This document shows positions 55,447-64,000 of a DNA stretch of 64,000 nt, piece after piece. Each line of letters opens with the position of its first letter. Within the stretch, counting starts at the first letter, position 1. The notes under the pieces were generated by a model. That model searched no databases and was not told the DNA's origin. It saw only the letters and a program-made list of their open reading frames with translations. A program made the position numbers and the translations under genes. The DNA comes from Saccharospirillum mangrovi (lineage in GTDB: Bacteria > Pseudomonadota > Gammaproteobacteria > Pseudomonadales > Natronospirillaceae): assembly GCF_003367315.1 (NCBI RefSeq), contig NZ_CP031415.1:3222001-3286000 (forward strand), read 5' to 3'.

Positions 55447-57354
55447 ATGAACCACTTTCGCAACACCATCGGGCGCAACACCACCGGGCTCAGCCTCCTG
55501 CTGACCGTGGGCGCCACACTGATACTCGCTGCCTGTGACCCTTCGGACGGCCCATCCAACGGCAATAACGGCAACACCACGCCAGAAACACTGCGCTTAA
55601 GCTTCGAGCAAACCAAACAGTTTGTCTTCGACTGGGATGCCGTCGAAAACGCCACCCACTACGTTTTGAAAGAAAACGCCGATGGGCAATCCGGCTTTAA
55701 CGTCATCGCCGACAACCTGCCCGCCAACGAAACCCAATACCAAATCACCGTTCCGCTCCATCAACGCACCAAGGCCCGCTACCAGTTACTGGCCTGCCTG
55801 CCCGAACAAACGGAATGCTCGCCGGTGGGCGAAACCCAGGTGGCGGTGAAGGATGTGAAACATCTGGTCAACAGCATCGGTTTTTTCAAAGGCTTCCAAC
55901 CAAACAGCGACGCCCCCGGCAGTAACAACCAGCCCCTCGTAAATAACGGCTATGCCATCGCCCTCAGTGCCGATGGCACCACCCTGGCCGTGAGTGACAC
56001 GGATCAAAGCAATACGTTTTCCCATGCGGGCGCGGTGTTTGTTTATCGACGCAATGCCTCCGGTGTATGGCACGAAGAACAACGGCTACAGGCGTTGCTG
56101 CCTGGCAATGTCAATGATGATGTCGCTTTCGGCACGTCACTCAGCCTCAGTGCCGACGGCAATACACTGGCGATTGGCAGTGATTCGGAAGACAACAATA
56201 CCTCCGGCATTACCCAGGGGAACGACCTGAACACCTTGGAATACAAGTCAGATTCGGATTCGGGCGATAGCGGCGCCGTTTATCTCTTTACCCGCAGCGA
56301 CGACGGCGAGGTGCACTGGAAAACCACCGCCTATATCAAAGATGAAGAACTGAAAGAGGAAGCGAATTTCGGAACAGCCGTCAGCCTAAGTGCCGACGGC
56401 AGTAACCTGGCGGTCGGTGCGACCAGGGGAGGCACCTTAGTTTCTTTCGTGGGTCGCAACGGCACCGTAAACCACTACCGGCTCGATGACGCGGGTTGGG
56501 TAATGGTCCGCACCTTGGAAGCACCCAACGCCAGCATTGATGATGCATTCGGTACGGCCGTCAGCCTGGATTCAACAGGCACTCTATTGGCCGTGGGTGC
56601 TCCCGGTGAAAACAGCAATCTGAGCGAAGTTTACGAGGCAAACAGCATACCCAACAGCGAGACAACACTCAGCGGCAGCGGGGCGGTCTATCTGTTCAAG
56701 CTAAACGCCAGCGACAACGAAGACGAAGACAAAGCCCTCCATTACATCAAGGCGAGTAATGCCGGTGCTGGCGACAACTTTGGTGCAGCCCTCAGCCTCA
56801 GTGCCGATGGGCTGACGCTAGCAGTCGGCTCGCGTTTTGAGAACAGCGCAGCCACCGGAATCATTAACGGCAGCAATGCCCAACCCAGCCAAATAAACGA
56901 CGACGACAACGCAAGCCGCAGCGGAGCGGTTTATCTCTTTACCCGACCCGATGCCGACAGCACCTGGCAACAACACGCCTACCTCAAAGCGCCCAACAGC
57001 GAAGCCAATGATGACTTTGGCGCCTCAGTCAGCCTTAACCAAAACGGCTCACAGTTGGTCGTGGGGGCTGATGAAGAAGACAGTAACGCCCAAGGCCTGG
57101 AAGGCAACATGAACGACAATACAAAAGAGGGCTCTGGGGCCGCTTACTATTTCCAGCGTGATATTGACGGCAACTGGCAACGCCCTGTCTATATCAAGGC
57201 CAGCAACCCTGCATCTGGCTTCGGCCGGGCCGTCGCCATCAGCGACAACGGCGAAACCATCGCTGTTAGTTCTACGCAGAGCCATGGCGACACCGGCATC
57301 AACGGCGACCAAACCCGCCAGGATAACTTGTCCGGCGCCACCTACCTCTACTAA
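55447..57354 (+). CDS. FG-GAP repeat lipoprotein
   Basis: A 635-residue surface or periplasmic lipoprotein. The signal ends in ATLILAAC (lipobox LAAC), then a short Gly/Asn-rich spacer, a fibronectin III-like domain (residues 45-125, FDWDAVENATHYVLKEN and TKARYQLLACLPEQTECS) and about seven FG-GAP/beta-propeller repeats, recognisable by FGTSLSLSADGNTLAIGS, FGTAVSLSADGSNLAVGA, FGAALSLSADGLTLAVGS and similar, alternating with GAVYLF strands. Such propellers are usually adhesive or ligand-binding, and Asp-rich loops may bind calcium. GGGA lies before ATG 55447. It is a single-gene unit with a terminator at 57388. Confidence 0.88.
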   Translation: MNHFRNTIGRNTTGLSLLLTVGATLILAACDPSDGPSNGNNGNTTPETLRLSFEQTKQFVFDWDAVENATHYVLKENADGQSGFNVIADNLPANETQYQITVPLHQRTKARYQLLACLPEQTECSPVGETQVAVKDVKHLVNSIGFFKGFQPNSDAPGSNNQPLVNNGYAIALSADGTTLAVSDTDQSNTFSHAGAVFVYRRNASGVWHEEQRLQALLPGNVNDDVAFGTSLSLSADGNTLAIGSDSEDNNTSGITQGNDLNTLEYKSDSDSGDSGAVYLFTRSDDGEVHWKTTAYIKDEELKEEANFGTAVSLSADGSNLAVGATRGGTLVSFVGRNGTVNHYRLDDAGWVMVRTLEAPNASIDDAFGTAVSLDSTGTLLAVGAPGENSNLSEVYEANSIPNSETTLSGSGAVYLFKLNASDNEDEDKALHYIKASNAGAGDNFGAALSLSADGLTLAVGSRFENSAATGIINGSNAQPSQINDDDNASRSGAVYLFTRPDADSTWQQHAYLKAPNSEANDDFGASVSLNQNGSQLVVGADEEDSNAQGLEGNMNDNTKEGSGAAYYFQRDIDGNWQRPVYIKASNPASGFGRAVAISDNGETIAVSSTQSHGDTGINGDQTRQDNLSGATYLY

Positions 57355-57387
57355 CGTCCAACCCCGCTTTCGTTCAACGTCCTTTTA

Positions 57388-57411
57388 CCCGGCTTCGGCC
57401 GGGTTTTTTTT
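57388..57411 (+). terminator. Intrinsic terminator after the FG-GAP gene
   Basis: CCCGGC-TTCG-GCCGGG followed by eight T. A stable UUCG tetraloop caps the stem. Confidence 0.9.
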
Positions 57412-57538
57412 ACCCCGTTTTTCCGTCGTCCAGGCGAATACACCCAGTCAATACGTCAAATACCCCAACCCCCACCGCCAATCGGCCACTAGGCCGGTTA
57501 TGGCCGCTCGCCCACCATCGGTAGCGCTGACGTTTTCA

Positions 57539-57566
57539 GTGAACCAGTTCACCTTTCACTGTTCAC
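57539..57566. promoter_or_regulatory. Inverted repeat upstream of urtA
   Basis: GTGAAC-CA-GTTCAC (57539-57552) is a perfect palindrome, and a third GTTCAC half-site follows at 57561. It lies 95-120 bases before the urtA start in the 249-base gap after the terminator, a suitable place for a regulator of the urea operon. No sigma-54 GG-N10-GC element or clear sigma-70 promoter was found in the gap. Confidence 0.45.
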
Positions 57567-57660
57567 GATGGGTGATCGGTTCGAACGCATTGCGAATCCA
57601 AGTTGACCGTCCGTTTCGAAAACTTTCTTCCGATTAAAAAAGAGCAAGGGGAATCTAACG

Positions 57661-58947
57661 ATGAAATCCAAGCAACTGTTGCCCGGCATCGCGCTGGGTT
57701 TGGGTGCCACACTTGGCAGCCACGCACTGGCCGAAGTGGAACCGATTAAAGTCGGCGTTTTGCATTCGCTGTCTGGCACCATGGCGATCAGTGAAAGCAC
57801 CTTAAAAGACACCGTTTTGATGATGGTGGAACAGCAAAACGCCGCCGGTGGTTTGCTCGGCCGTCCGCTCGAAGCGGTGGTGGTAGACCCGGCATCCGAC
57901 TGGCCGTTGTTCGCCGAAAAAGCACGCGAATTGCTGACCGAAGAAGACGTCGATGTGATCTTCGGTTGCTGGACATCCGTGTCGCGCAAATCGGTATTGC
58001 CCGTCATCGAAGAACTGAACGGCCTGATGTTCTATCCGGTTCAGTACGAAGGCGAAGAATCGTCCGAAAACATTTTCTACACCGGCGCGGCACCGAACCA
58101 GCAAGCCATCCCGGCGGTCGATTACTTGATGAACGACCTGGGCATTGAGCGTTGGGTACTGGCCGGAACCGACTACGTGTATCCGCGCACCACCAACAAA
58201 ATTCTCGAAGCCTATTTGAAAGACAAAGGCGTCGCTGAAGCCGACATCATGATCAACTACACGCCGTTCGGTCATTCCGATTGGCAGTCGATCGTTTCCG
58301 ACATCAAAGCCTTCGGCAGTGCCGGCAAACCGACAGCGGTGGTTTCCACCATCAACGGCGACGCCAACGTGCCGTTCTACCGCGAACTGGGCAACCAGAA
58401 CATTTCCTCGTTCGAAATTCCGGTCGTCGCTTTCTCGGTCGGTGAAGAAGAACTCTCCGGCATCGACACCACACCGCTGGTCGGCCACCTGGCCGCCTGG
58501 AACTACTTCCAGAGCGTAGAAAGCGACGCTAACGATGAATTCATCGCCGCCTGGCACGAATTCACCGGCAACGACGAGCGCGTCACTAACGACCCAATGG
58601 AAGCCACTTACATCGGTTTCAAAATGTGGGCGCAAGCGGTTGAACAAGCCGGCACCACCGACGTCGATGCAGTAGAAGACGCCATGATCGGCCAGGAAGT
58701 TGAAAACCTGACCGGCGGCGTAGCCGTGATGAACAAAAACCATCACCTGAGCAAGCCGGTATTGATTGGCGAAATTCAGGACGACGGCCAGTTCGAAGTG
58801 GTATGGGAGACCGATGGCGTAGTACCGGGCGATGCCTGGTCCGACTTCCTGCCGGAATCAAAAATGCTGCTCGCCGACTGGACCGCGCCGATCAGCTGCG
58901 GCAACTACAACACCGAAACCAAAACCTGTTCGGGGCAGAATTATTGA
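57661..58947 (+). CDS. urtA: Urea ABC transporter substrate-binding protein
   Basis: A 428-residue periplasmic urea receptor. A signal peptide (IALGLGATLGSHALAE) precedes the Leu/Ile/Val-binding-like fold: IKVGVLHSLSGTMAISES, PASDWPLFAEKARELLTEEDVDVIFGCWTSVSRKSVLPV in part, FYPVQYEGEESSENIFYTGAAPNQQ, and GTDYVYPRTTNKIL, all typical of UrtA. GGGGA lies before the ATG. It is the first of urtABCDE. Its last seven codons lie inside a duplicated 103-base segment. Confidence 0.96.
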   Translation: MKSKQLLPGIALGLGATLGSHALAEVEPIKVGVLHSLSGTMAISESTLKDTVLMMVEQQNAAGGLLGRPLEAVVVDPASDWPLFAEKARELLTEEDVDVIFGCWTSVSRKSVLPVIEELNGLMFYPVQYEGEESSENIFYTGAAPNQQAIPAVDYLMNDLGIERWVLAGTDYVYPRTTNKILEAYLKDKGVAEADIMINYTPFGHSDWQSIVSDIKAFGSAGKPTAVVSTINGDANVPFYRELGNQNISSFEIPVVAFSVGEEELSGIDTTPLVGHLAAWNYFQSVESDANDEFIAAWHEFTGNDERVTNDPMEATYIGFKMWAQAVEQAGTTDVDAVEDAMIGQEVENLTGGVAVMNKNHHLSKPVLIGEIQDDGQFEVVWETDGVVPGDAWSDFLPESKMLLADWTAPISCGNYNTETKTCSGQNY

Positions 58948-59170
58948 GGTTGGTTTTAGGTTAACGGTGAGTGCCGTTGCCCAGGGGAGATCCCGGATAA
59001 GGTCTGTGACCTTTCCGGGATGACAAACTAGGACTGGTGCCTGAATTGTCATCCCGGACGAAGACAAGACCTGTTTGGGCAGAGCTATTGAGGTTGGTTT
59101 TAGGTTAACGGTGAGTGCCGTTGCCCAGGGGAGATCCCGGATAAGGTCTGCGACCTTTCCGGGATGACAA
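58924..59170 (+). repeat. Direct duplication covering the end of urtA
   Basis: Copy 1 is 58924-59026 and copy 2 is 59069-59170, about 103 bases each with a few differences and one indel; weaker similarity extends some ten bases further left in both. Copy 1 includes the last codons and stop of urtA; copy 2 preserves a degenerate version of them. Each copy contains a palindromic element beginning GGGGAGATCCCGGATAAGG and ending CCGGGATGACA. Most of the 423-base urtA-urtB gap is repeat sequence. Confidence 0.9.
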
Positions 59171-59190
59171 GTGACTTTCGATATCAACCC

Positions 59191-59247
59191 TGTCATCCCG
59201 GTGTGCCGGTCCAACGGAATTGCGTCAGCAATATCCGGGATCTCCCC
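59191..59247 (-). repeat. Inverted copy of the GGGGAGATCCCGG element
   Basis: It begins TGTCATCCCGG and ends ATATCCGGGATCTCCCC, the reverse complement of the ends of the elements at 58984-59025 and 59128-59169, with a different middle. Another TGTCATCCCGG half lies at 59048. Confidence 0.85.
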
Positions 59248-59370
59248 AAAAGCACCCAACTCCCCACCAACCGCCACCCCAAACATCAAGCTTCTAAAGC
59301 CCGACTCTCTCGTTTACGGGCGACACCAGTCGCCCGCTTTTTAATGCCCGAACACCCTGGAGGTTTCGCC

Positions 59371-60981
59371 GTGAAACGTCTGTTACGGTTGGCAACTGGC
59401 CTGCTGGCAACCTGCGGGTTGCTGTTCACCCACGCCGCCTTTGCTGAGTCTTTATTCGAACAACGGCTCGGTGAACTCACCGAAGCCAGCCTGGCCGAAA
59501 CCCAGGCGCTACTGGAAGCGTTGGAAGCCGAAGGCGACCCGCGCTTGCTGCCGTTATTCGATGCCTTGTTCAACGGCAACCTCTATTACATCGAGGCCGA
59601 CCAAACCCTGGTCGCAGCCGACCCCAATTCCGGCACCGCACCGTTCACCGGCATTTTAAGCGGTGACGTTGTTGCGTCTTTAAGCGAAGACGACGTCGCC
59701 AAAGTGCGCGTAAACAACCGCCTGCGCCGTTACCTGAACGACGCCCTGGCCCGGCTGAAACTCACCGCCGCCGACCCGGACATTCGCATCGCCGCGGTGA
59801 ACGAATTACTCAGCCAATTAAACGCCAACACCGTCGCCCAACTCGATGCGCTGCGCGCCAACGAACAAAACGCCAACGTGCAAAAAGCACTCGATACGGC
59901 GCTGAATTTATACACCGCCCAAAGCAGCGACCGCGTTGGCGAACGCGTGCAAGCCATTCACGCCCTGAGCGGCAGTTTGCAAAACGCCGTGCGCAATGCG
60001 CTGGCACGTTTGGCCGACGATGCCACCGCACCCGAAGCCGTGCGCATCGCCGCCACCGATTCACTGAAACGCATCGAACAGAAATTCACTTTCTACAGCT
60101 ACGTGAACCAGTTGTTCTTCGGTTTGAGTCTGGGTTCGGTGTTGTTGCTCGCCGCTTTTGGCCTGGCAATCACCTTTGGCGTAATGGGCGTGATCAACAT
60201 GGCGCACGGCGAAATGTTAATGCTCGGCGCTTACACCACCTTCGTCGTGCAACAGCTGATGCCCAATGCCATTAACCAATCCATCTGGGTAGCGATACCG
60301 ATGGCGTTTTTAGTCGCCGGCAGCGTGGGCGTGTTGATCGAACGTTGCGTCATTCGTTTTCTGCACGGCCGACCGCTGGAAACCTTGCTCGCTACGTTCG
60401 GCATCAGTCTGGTTCTGCAACAACTGGTACGCACGGTGTTCTCGCCACTGAACCGTCGCGTTATCGCACCCGACTGGCTGAGCGGTTCCTGGCAAATTAA
60501 CCCGGCGTTATCGCTCACTTACAACCGGTTATACATCCTGATTTTCGCGTTAATCGTGTTCGCGGTGCTGGTGTTAATCATGAAAAAAACCTCACTCGGT
60601 TTGCAGGTGCGCGCCGTCTCGCAAAACCGCGCCATGGCAAAAGCCATGGGCATTAAAACCGACTGGGTGGATGCGCTGACCTTTGGTTTGGGTTCGGGCA
60701 TTGCCGGCATCGGCGGTGTGGCGCTCAGCCAATTAACCAACGTTGGCCCCAACCTCGGCCAGTCGTACATCATCGATTCGTTTATGGTCGTCGTGTTCGG
60801 CGGCGTCGGGAATTTGTACGGCACCTTGGTGGCCGCTTTTACGCTCGGTGTCGCCAATAAATTTCTGGAACCGATCACCGGCACGGTGTTGGCAACCACG
60901 CTGGTGTTGGTGTTCATCATTCTGTTCATTCAGAAAAAACCCAAAGGCTTGTTCCCTCAACGCGGGAGGGCCGCTGAATGA
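59371..60981 (+). CDS. urtB: Urea ABC transporter permease UrtB
   Basis: A 536-residue permease. GTG 59371 with a strong GGAGG nine bases upstream opens VKRLLRLATGLLATCGLLFT, a signal peptide, followed by the long periplasmic helical region (30-235) that is normal for UrtB but absent from LivH. The LivH-like membrane part follows (SLGSVLLLAAFGLAITFGVM, GVINMAHGEMLMLGAYTTF, IERCVIRFLHGRPLETLLATFG in part, FGGVGNLYGTLVAAF). The frame can be read from 59164 through repeat DNA, but that extension is not protein-like. It overlaps urtC by four bases. Confidence 0.95.
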   Translation: MKRLLRLATGLLATCGLLFTHAAFAESLFEQRLGELTEASLAETQALLEALEAEGDPRLLPLFDALFNGNLYYIEADQTLVAADPNSGTAPFTGILSGDVVASLSEDDVAKVRVNNRLRRYLNDALARLKLTAADPDIRIAAVNELLSQLNANTVAQLDALRANEQNANVQKALDTALNLYTAQSSDRVGERVQAIHALSGSLQNAVRNALARLADDATAPEAVRIAATDSLKRIEQKFTFYSYVNQLFFGLSLGSVLLLAAFGLAITFGVMGVINMAHGEMLMLGAYTTFVVQQLMPNAINQSIWVAIPMAFLVAGSVGVLIERCVIRFLHGRPLETLLATFGISLVLQQLVRTVFSPLNRRVIAPDWLSGSWQINPALSLTYNRLYILIFALIVFAVLVLIMKKTSLGLQVRAVSQNRAMAKAMGIKTDWVDALTFGLGSGIAGIGGVALSQLTNVGPNLGQSYIIDSFMVVVFGGVGNLYGTLVAAFTLGVANKFLEPITGTVLATTLVLVFIILFIQKKPKGLFPQRGRAAE

Positions 60982-62114
60982 ATCGTTTCACGCAACTGCT
61001 GTCACTCGGTCGTATGCCGGGCAATAAAACGCTGCCGTTCGTGGCGATTTTATTCGCCGTCACCTTGCTGGCCTCGCTGGGTAATTTGCTGGTGCCGGAA
61101 GGTTCAGCGCTGCATGTATCGACCTACACCATCACCTTGCTCGGCAAGTATTTGAGTTACGCCTTGCTGGCGTTGGCAGTCGATGTGATTTGGGGTTACT
61201 GCGGCATTCTCAGTTTGGGACACGGCGCTTTCTTTGCGCTCGGCGGCTACGCCATGGGCATGTATCTGATGCGCCAGATTGGCGACCGCGGCGTTTACGG
61301 CAACCCCGTCCTGCCCGACTTTATGGTGTTCCTGAATTGGGATGCACTGCCCTGGTTCTGGCTGGGTATGGACCAGTTCTGGTTCGCCATACTGATGGTG
61401 GTGTTTGTGCCCGGTTTGCTCGCCTTCGTGTTCGGCTGGCTGGCGTTTCATTCGCGCGTCACCGGCGTGTATTTATCGATCATCACCCAGGCACTCACCT
61501 ACGCCTTAATGCTCGCCTTCTTCCGCAACGAAATGGGCTTTGGCGGCAACAATGGCTTAACCGATTTTAAAGATTTGCTCGGCTTCGACTTACAGTCCGA
61601 CACCACCCGCGTCGCCCTGTTCGCACTCACGGCTTTTATGCTCGGTTTGGTGTACGTGATCAGCCATCTCATTTTGAAATCGCGTTTCGGCAAAGTGATC
61701 GAGGCGATTCGCGATGGCGAAAACCGGGTGCGCTTTTTGGGCTACCGCACCGAACGATACAAGGTCGGCTTGTTTGTTTATTCCGCCGTGGTCGCGGGCA
61801 TTGCCGGGGCGCTCTATGTGCCGCAAGTCGGCATCATCAACCCCGGTGAATTTGCGCCGCTGAAATCCATCGAACTCGTCGTTTGGGTTGCCGTTGGTGG
61901 GCGCGGCACTTTGTACGGCGCTGTGGTCGGTGCCTTGTTGGTGAACTACGCCAAGACGCGCTTCACCGCCATTTTGCCGGACGGCTGGCTGTTTATTCTC
62001 GGCGGTCTGTTTGTGTTGGTCACGCTGTTCCTGCCCAAAGGACTGGTCGGTCTGGTCGGCCAGGTGCGCGCTCGTTTCAAACCCGCCAAACCCTCCGAGG
62101 AGTCTGCCGTATGA
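60978..62114 (+). CDS. urtC: Urea ABC transporter permease UrtC
   Basis: A 378-residue LivM-like permease, partner of UrtB. Seen: YALLALAVDVIWGYCGILSLGHGAFFALGGYAMGMY in part, GVYLSIITQALTYALMLAFF, NNGLTDFKDLLGFD, and EFAPLKSIELVVWVAVGGRGTLYGAVVGALLVN in part, with eight or more membrane helices. It overlaps both neighbours by four bases (ATGA), so the operon is tightly coupled. Confidence 0.96.
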   Translation: MNRFTQLLSLGRMPGNKTLPFVAILFAVTLLASLGNLLVPEGSALHVSTYTITLLGKYLSYALLALAVDVIWGYCGILSLGHGAFFALGGYAMGMYLMRQIGDRGVYGNPVLPDFMVFLNWDALPWFWLGMDQFWFAILMVVFVPGLLAFVFGWLAFHSRVTGVYLSIITQALTYALMLAFFRNEMGFGGNNGLTDFKDLLGFDLQSDTTRVALFALTAFMLGLVYVISHLILKSRFGKVIEAIRDGENRVRFLGYRTERYKVGLFVYSAVVAGIAGALYVPQVGIINPGEFAPLKSIELVVWVAVGGRGTLYGAVVGALLVNYAKTRFTAILPDGWLFILGGLFVLVTLFLPKGLVGLVGQVRARFKPAKPSEESAV

Positions 62115-62932
62115 CTGTTCAGTCTTTGCTCGACCGCGAGCACGTCTGGCCGTTTTTAACCCCGGCACAACGGCCGGTGGATGTGTCGCATCAGGTCATT
62201 TTGTACGTCGAAGGGCTCACCGTCAGTTTCGACGGTTTCAAAGCGCTGAACGACTTAAACCTCTACGTGAACGACGGCGAATTACGCTGCTTAATCGGCG
62301 CGAACGGTGCCGGTAAAACCACGCTGATGGATGTGATTACCGGCAAAACCGCCTGCGATTCCGGCCGCGCTTTCTTCGGCCAGACCATCGATTTACTGGC
62401 GCACTCCGAGGCCGAAGTCGCGCAACTCGGCATCGGCCGGAAATTCCAGAAACCCACCGTCTTTGAAGCACAGACGGTGTTCGACAATCTGGAACTGGCG
62501 ATGAAAAGCAACAAGGCATTGTGGCCAACGCTGATCGCCAAACTCACGCCGTCAGACATCGACCGCATCGATTCAGTGCTCGCCACCATCGGCCTCACCA
62601 CCGAGCGTTTCAAACTGGCCGGCAGTTTGTCGCACGGGCAAAAGCAGTGGTTGGAAATTGGCATGCTATTGGTCGCCGAACCGCGCCTGTTATTGATCGA
62701 CGAACCCGTAGCCGGCATGACCGCCGAAGAAACCGACCGCACCGCTGAATTGCTCACCTCGCTCGCCGGTGAACGCACCGTCATCGTGGTCGAACACGAC
62801 ATGGCTTTTGTGCGTTCCATCGCTCGCACCGTCACGGTGTTGCATCAAGGCTCGGTACTCGCCGAAGGCACCATGGACCAGATTCAAAACCACCCGGATG
62901 TCATCGAGGTGTACCTGGGGGAAGAAGCATGA
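62111..62932 (+). CDS. urtD: Urea ABC transporter ATP-binding protein UrtD
   Basis: A 273-residue ABC ATPase: Walker A GANGAGKTT, signature LSHGQKQWLEIGMLL (LSHGQ), Walker B LLLIDEPVAGM, H-loop VVEHDM. The N-terminal extension before VEGLTVSFDGFKAL is common in UrtD. ATG 62111 overlaps the urtC stop; the longer reading from 61883 lies inside urtC in another frame. It pairs with UrtE to power uptake. Confidence 0.96.
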   Translation: MTVQSLLDREHVWPFLTPAQRPVDVSHQVILYVEGLTVSFDGFKALNDLNLYVNDGELRCLIGANGAGKTTLMDVITGKTACDSGRAFFGQTIDLLAHSEAEVAQLGIGRKFQKPTVFEAQTVFDNLELAMKSNKALWPTLIAKLTPSDIDRIDSVLATIGLTTERFKLAGSLSHGQKQWLEIGMLLVAEPRLLLIDEPVAGMTAEETDRTAELLTSLAGERTVIVVEHDMAFVRSIARTVTVLHQGSVLAEGTMDQIQNHPDVIEVYLGEEA

Positions 62933-63624
62933 TCGACATTCACGGCCTCAACCAACTCTACGGCGGCACACAAATTCTGTGGGATTTGAACCTCGATATT
63001 AAACCCGGTGCCTGCACCTGCATCATGGGGCGCAACGGTGTTGGCAAAACCACGCTGCTGAAATGCCTGATGGGTTTGCTGCCGATCAAGAGCGGCGAAA
63101 TTCTGTTCGACGGCCAGAGCATTCACACCAAGTCAGCCGAAAGCCGGGCGCGTACCGGCATCGGGTATGTACCGCAAGGGCGCGATATTTTTCCGCTGCT
63201 CACGGTCGAAGAAAACCTGCGCATCGGCTTAAAAGCCCGGCCCGATAAAGCCAAGAAAATTCCGCAGAAAATCTTCGATTTATTTCCAGTGCTCGGCGAC
63301 ATGATGCACCGGCGCGGTGGCGATTTATCCGGCGGCCAGCAACAGCAACTGGCGATTGGCCGGGCGTTGGTGCTCGACCCGAAAGTGTTGATTCTCGACG
63401 AACCCAACGAAGGCATTCAGCCCAACATCGTCGCGCAAATTGGCGATGTAATTCAGTTGCTGCAAAAAGAAGACGGTTTAACGGTGGTGCTGGTGGAACA
63501 GAAACTCGGTTTCGCGCGCCGCGTCGGCCAGGAATTCCGCTTAATGGAAAAAGGCCGCATCGTCGCCAGCGACCAGATGGCGAATTTAACCGACGAATTA
63601 ATTCGTCAGCATCTGGCGGTGTAA
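62929..63624 (+). CDS. urtE: Urea ABC transporter ATP-binding protein UrtE
   Basis: A 231-residue LivF-like ABC ATPase: Walker A GRNGVGKTTLLKCLMG, GYVPQGRDIFPLLTVEENL (Q-loop), signature LSGGQQQQLAIGRAL, Walker B ILDEPNEGIQPN. It overlaps urtD by four bases and is followed eight bases later by ureD, which links uptake to urease. Confidence 0.96.
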   Translation: MIDIHGLNQLYGGTQILWDLNLDIKPGACTCIMGRNGVGKTTLLKCLMGLLPIKSGEILFDGQSIHTKSAESRARTGIGYVPQGRDIFPLLTVEENLRIGLKARPDKAKKIPQKIFDLFPVLGDMMHRRGGDLSGGQQQQLAIGRALVLDPKVLILDEPNEGIQPNIVAQIGDVIQLLQKEDGLTVVLVEQKLGFARRVGQEFRLMEKGRIVASDQMANLTDELIRQHLAV

Positions 63625-63631
63625 GCCGAGC

Positions 63632-64000
63632 ATGAACAGCCGAGTCGAGATTCCAGCCGAAGCCATAACCAGCCGTTGGGATGCGTCGCTCAGCCTGGGG
63701 TTTGAAACCGGGCCACGCGGCACGCGTTTAATGCGTTGCCGCCACCAGGGGCCGCTCTACGTGCAGAAGGCGTTCTACCCGGAAGGGCCCGATTGCGCGC
63801 ACGCTTATTTGCTGCATCCGCCGGGCGGTTTGGTGTCGGGCGATGATTTACGCATCCACGTCGAGGTCGGCGAAAAAGCACACGCCTTGCTGACCACACC
63901 CGGCGCTGGCCGCGCCTATCGCGCACGCAGCGACGGTGCGTTGCAGCACCAACGCAACCAGTTAACCGTCGCCGCTGGTGGCATGCTGGAATGGCTGCCG
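63632..64000 (+). CDS. ureD: Urease accessory protein UreD, 5' part only
   Basis: The first 123 codons are in the window; the gene runs beyond base 64000. WDASLSLGFETGPRGTRL, GPLYVQKAFYPEG, AYLLHPPGGLVSGDDL and TTPGAGRAYRAR are the UreD/UreH signature segments. UreD helps load nickel into urease as part of the UreDFG complex. The position directly after urtE suggests that the ureDABCEFG genes follow in the same operon, which lies outside the window. Confidence 0.94.
   Translation, partial: MNSRVEIPAEAITSRWDASLSLGFETGPRGTRLMRCRHQGPLYVQKAFYPEGPDCAHAYLLHPPGGLVSGDDLRIHVEVGEKAHALLTTPGAGRAYRARSDGALQHQRNQLTVAAGGMLEWLP

Noticed and set aside
57412-57660. Sigma-54 promoter for the urea operon
   Set aside because: No GG-N10-GC element with a reasonable TGGCAC/TTGC context was found.

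Overview
This 64 kb window is chromosomal DNA from a gammaproteobacterium, probably a marine Oceanospirillales-type organism; the genus is inference. The support is a GC-rich, densely coded sequence with pseudomonad-like gene pairings (polA next to thrB, oxyR followed by recG, trpG-trpD-trpC as a unit) plus a TRAP transporter, an Urt-type urea ABC transporter with urease genes, and many cyclic-di-GMP and two-component proteins. No rRNA, tRNA, CRISPR array, prophage or insertion sequence was recognised.

Layout. 0-6.2 kb: start of a reductase gene, a FAN1-type nuclease overlapping a DinG/XPD-type helicase, and a reverse-strand operon of response regulator, CheC-like protein and a GGDEF protein with a degenerate active site. 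6.4-13.8 kb: a winged-helix regulator, a palindromic operator with a promoter, a DctPQM TRAP transporter and a fused hydantoinase/oxoprolinase, which together look like uptake and hydrolysis of a lactam or cyclic amide. 13.9-24.3 kb: a large palindromic repeat, a ZIP transporter, polA (proofreading site apparently lost), thrB, ppnN, a membrane diguanylate cyclase and a three-gene reverse operon (SDR, dienelactone-hydrolase-like, solute-binding protein). 24.4-36.2 kb: oxyR-recG, a YbaK/HDOD protein, pepD, a hicAB toxin-antitoxin pair, deaD, a 59-codon membrane protein gene coupled to trpC, and trpD and trpG. A GGGAGACG-type palindromic repeat occurs on both sides of the pepD-hicAB-deaD block.

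36.4-44.0 kb: a permease-sensor kinase fusion with its LuxR-type response regulator, then two tandem paralogous TPR-like exported proteins. 44.3-46.0 kb: a divergent LysR/azoR pair. 46.2-50.9 kb: two paralogous lipoproteins of unknown function followed by a hybrid histidine kinase and a convergent NarL-type regulator. 51.0-52.7 kb: a lipoprotein, a short nucleotidyltransferase-like gene and an AT-rich orphan gene that looks acquired. 52.9-57.4 kb: a four-lipoprotein CsgG/DUF4810/GNA1162 operon and an FG-GAP repeat lipoprotein, each closed by a strong terminator.

57.6-64.0 kb: urtABCDE and the beginning of ureD, giving high-affinity urea uptake followed by urease maturation. The urtA-urtB gap carries a 103-bp direct duplication that includes the last codons of urtA, plus an inverted copy of the same repeat family.

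Strongest candidates for new biology: the permease/cysteine-cluster/kinase fusion, the paired exported paralogs at 40.7-44.0 kb, the lipoprotein pair beside its own two-component system at 46.2-50.9 kb, the CheC/degenerate-GGDEF operon, the proofreading-deficient PolA, and the small membrane protein in the trp operon.
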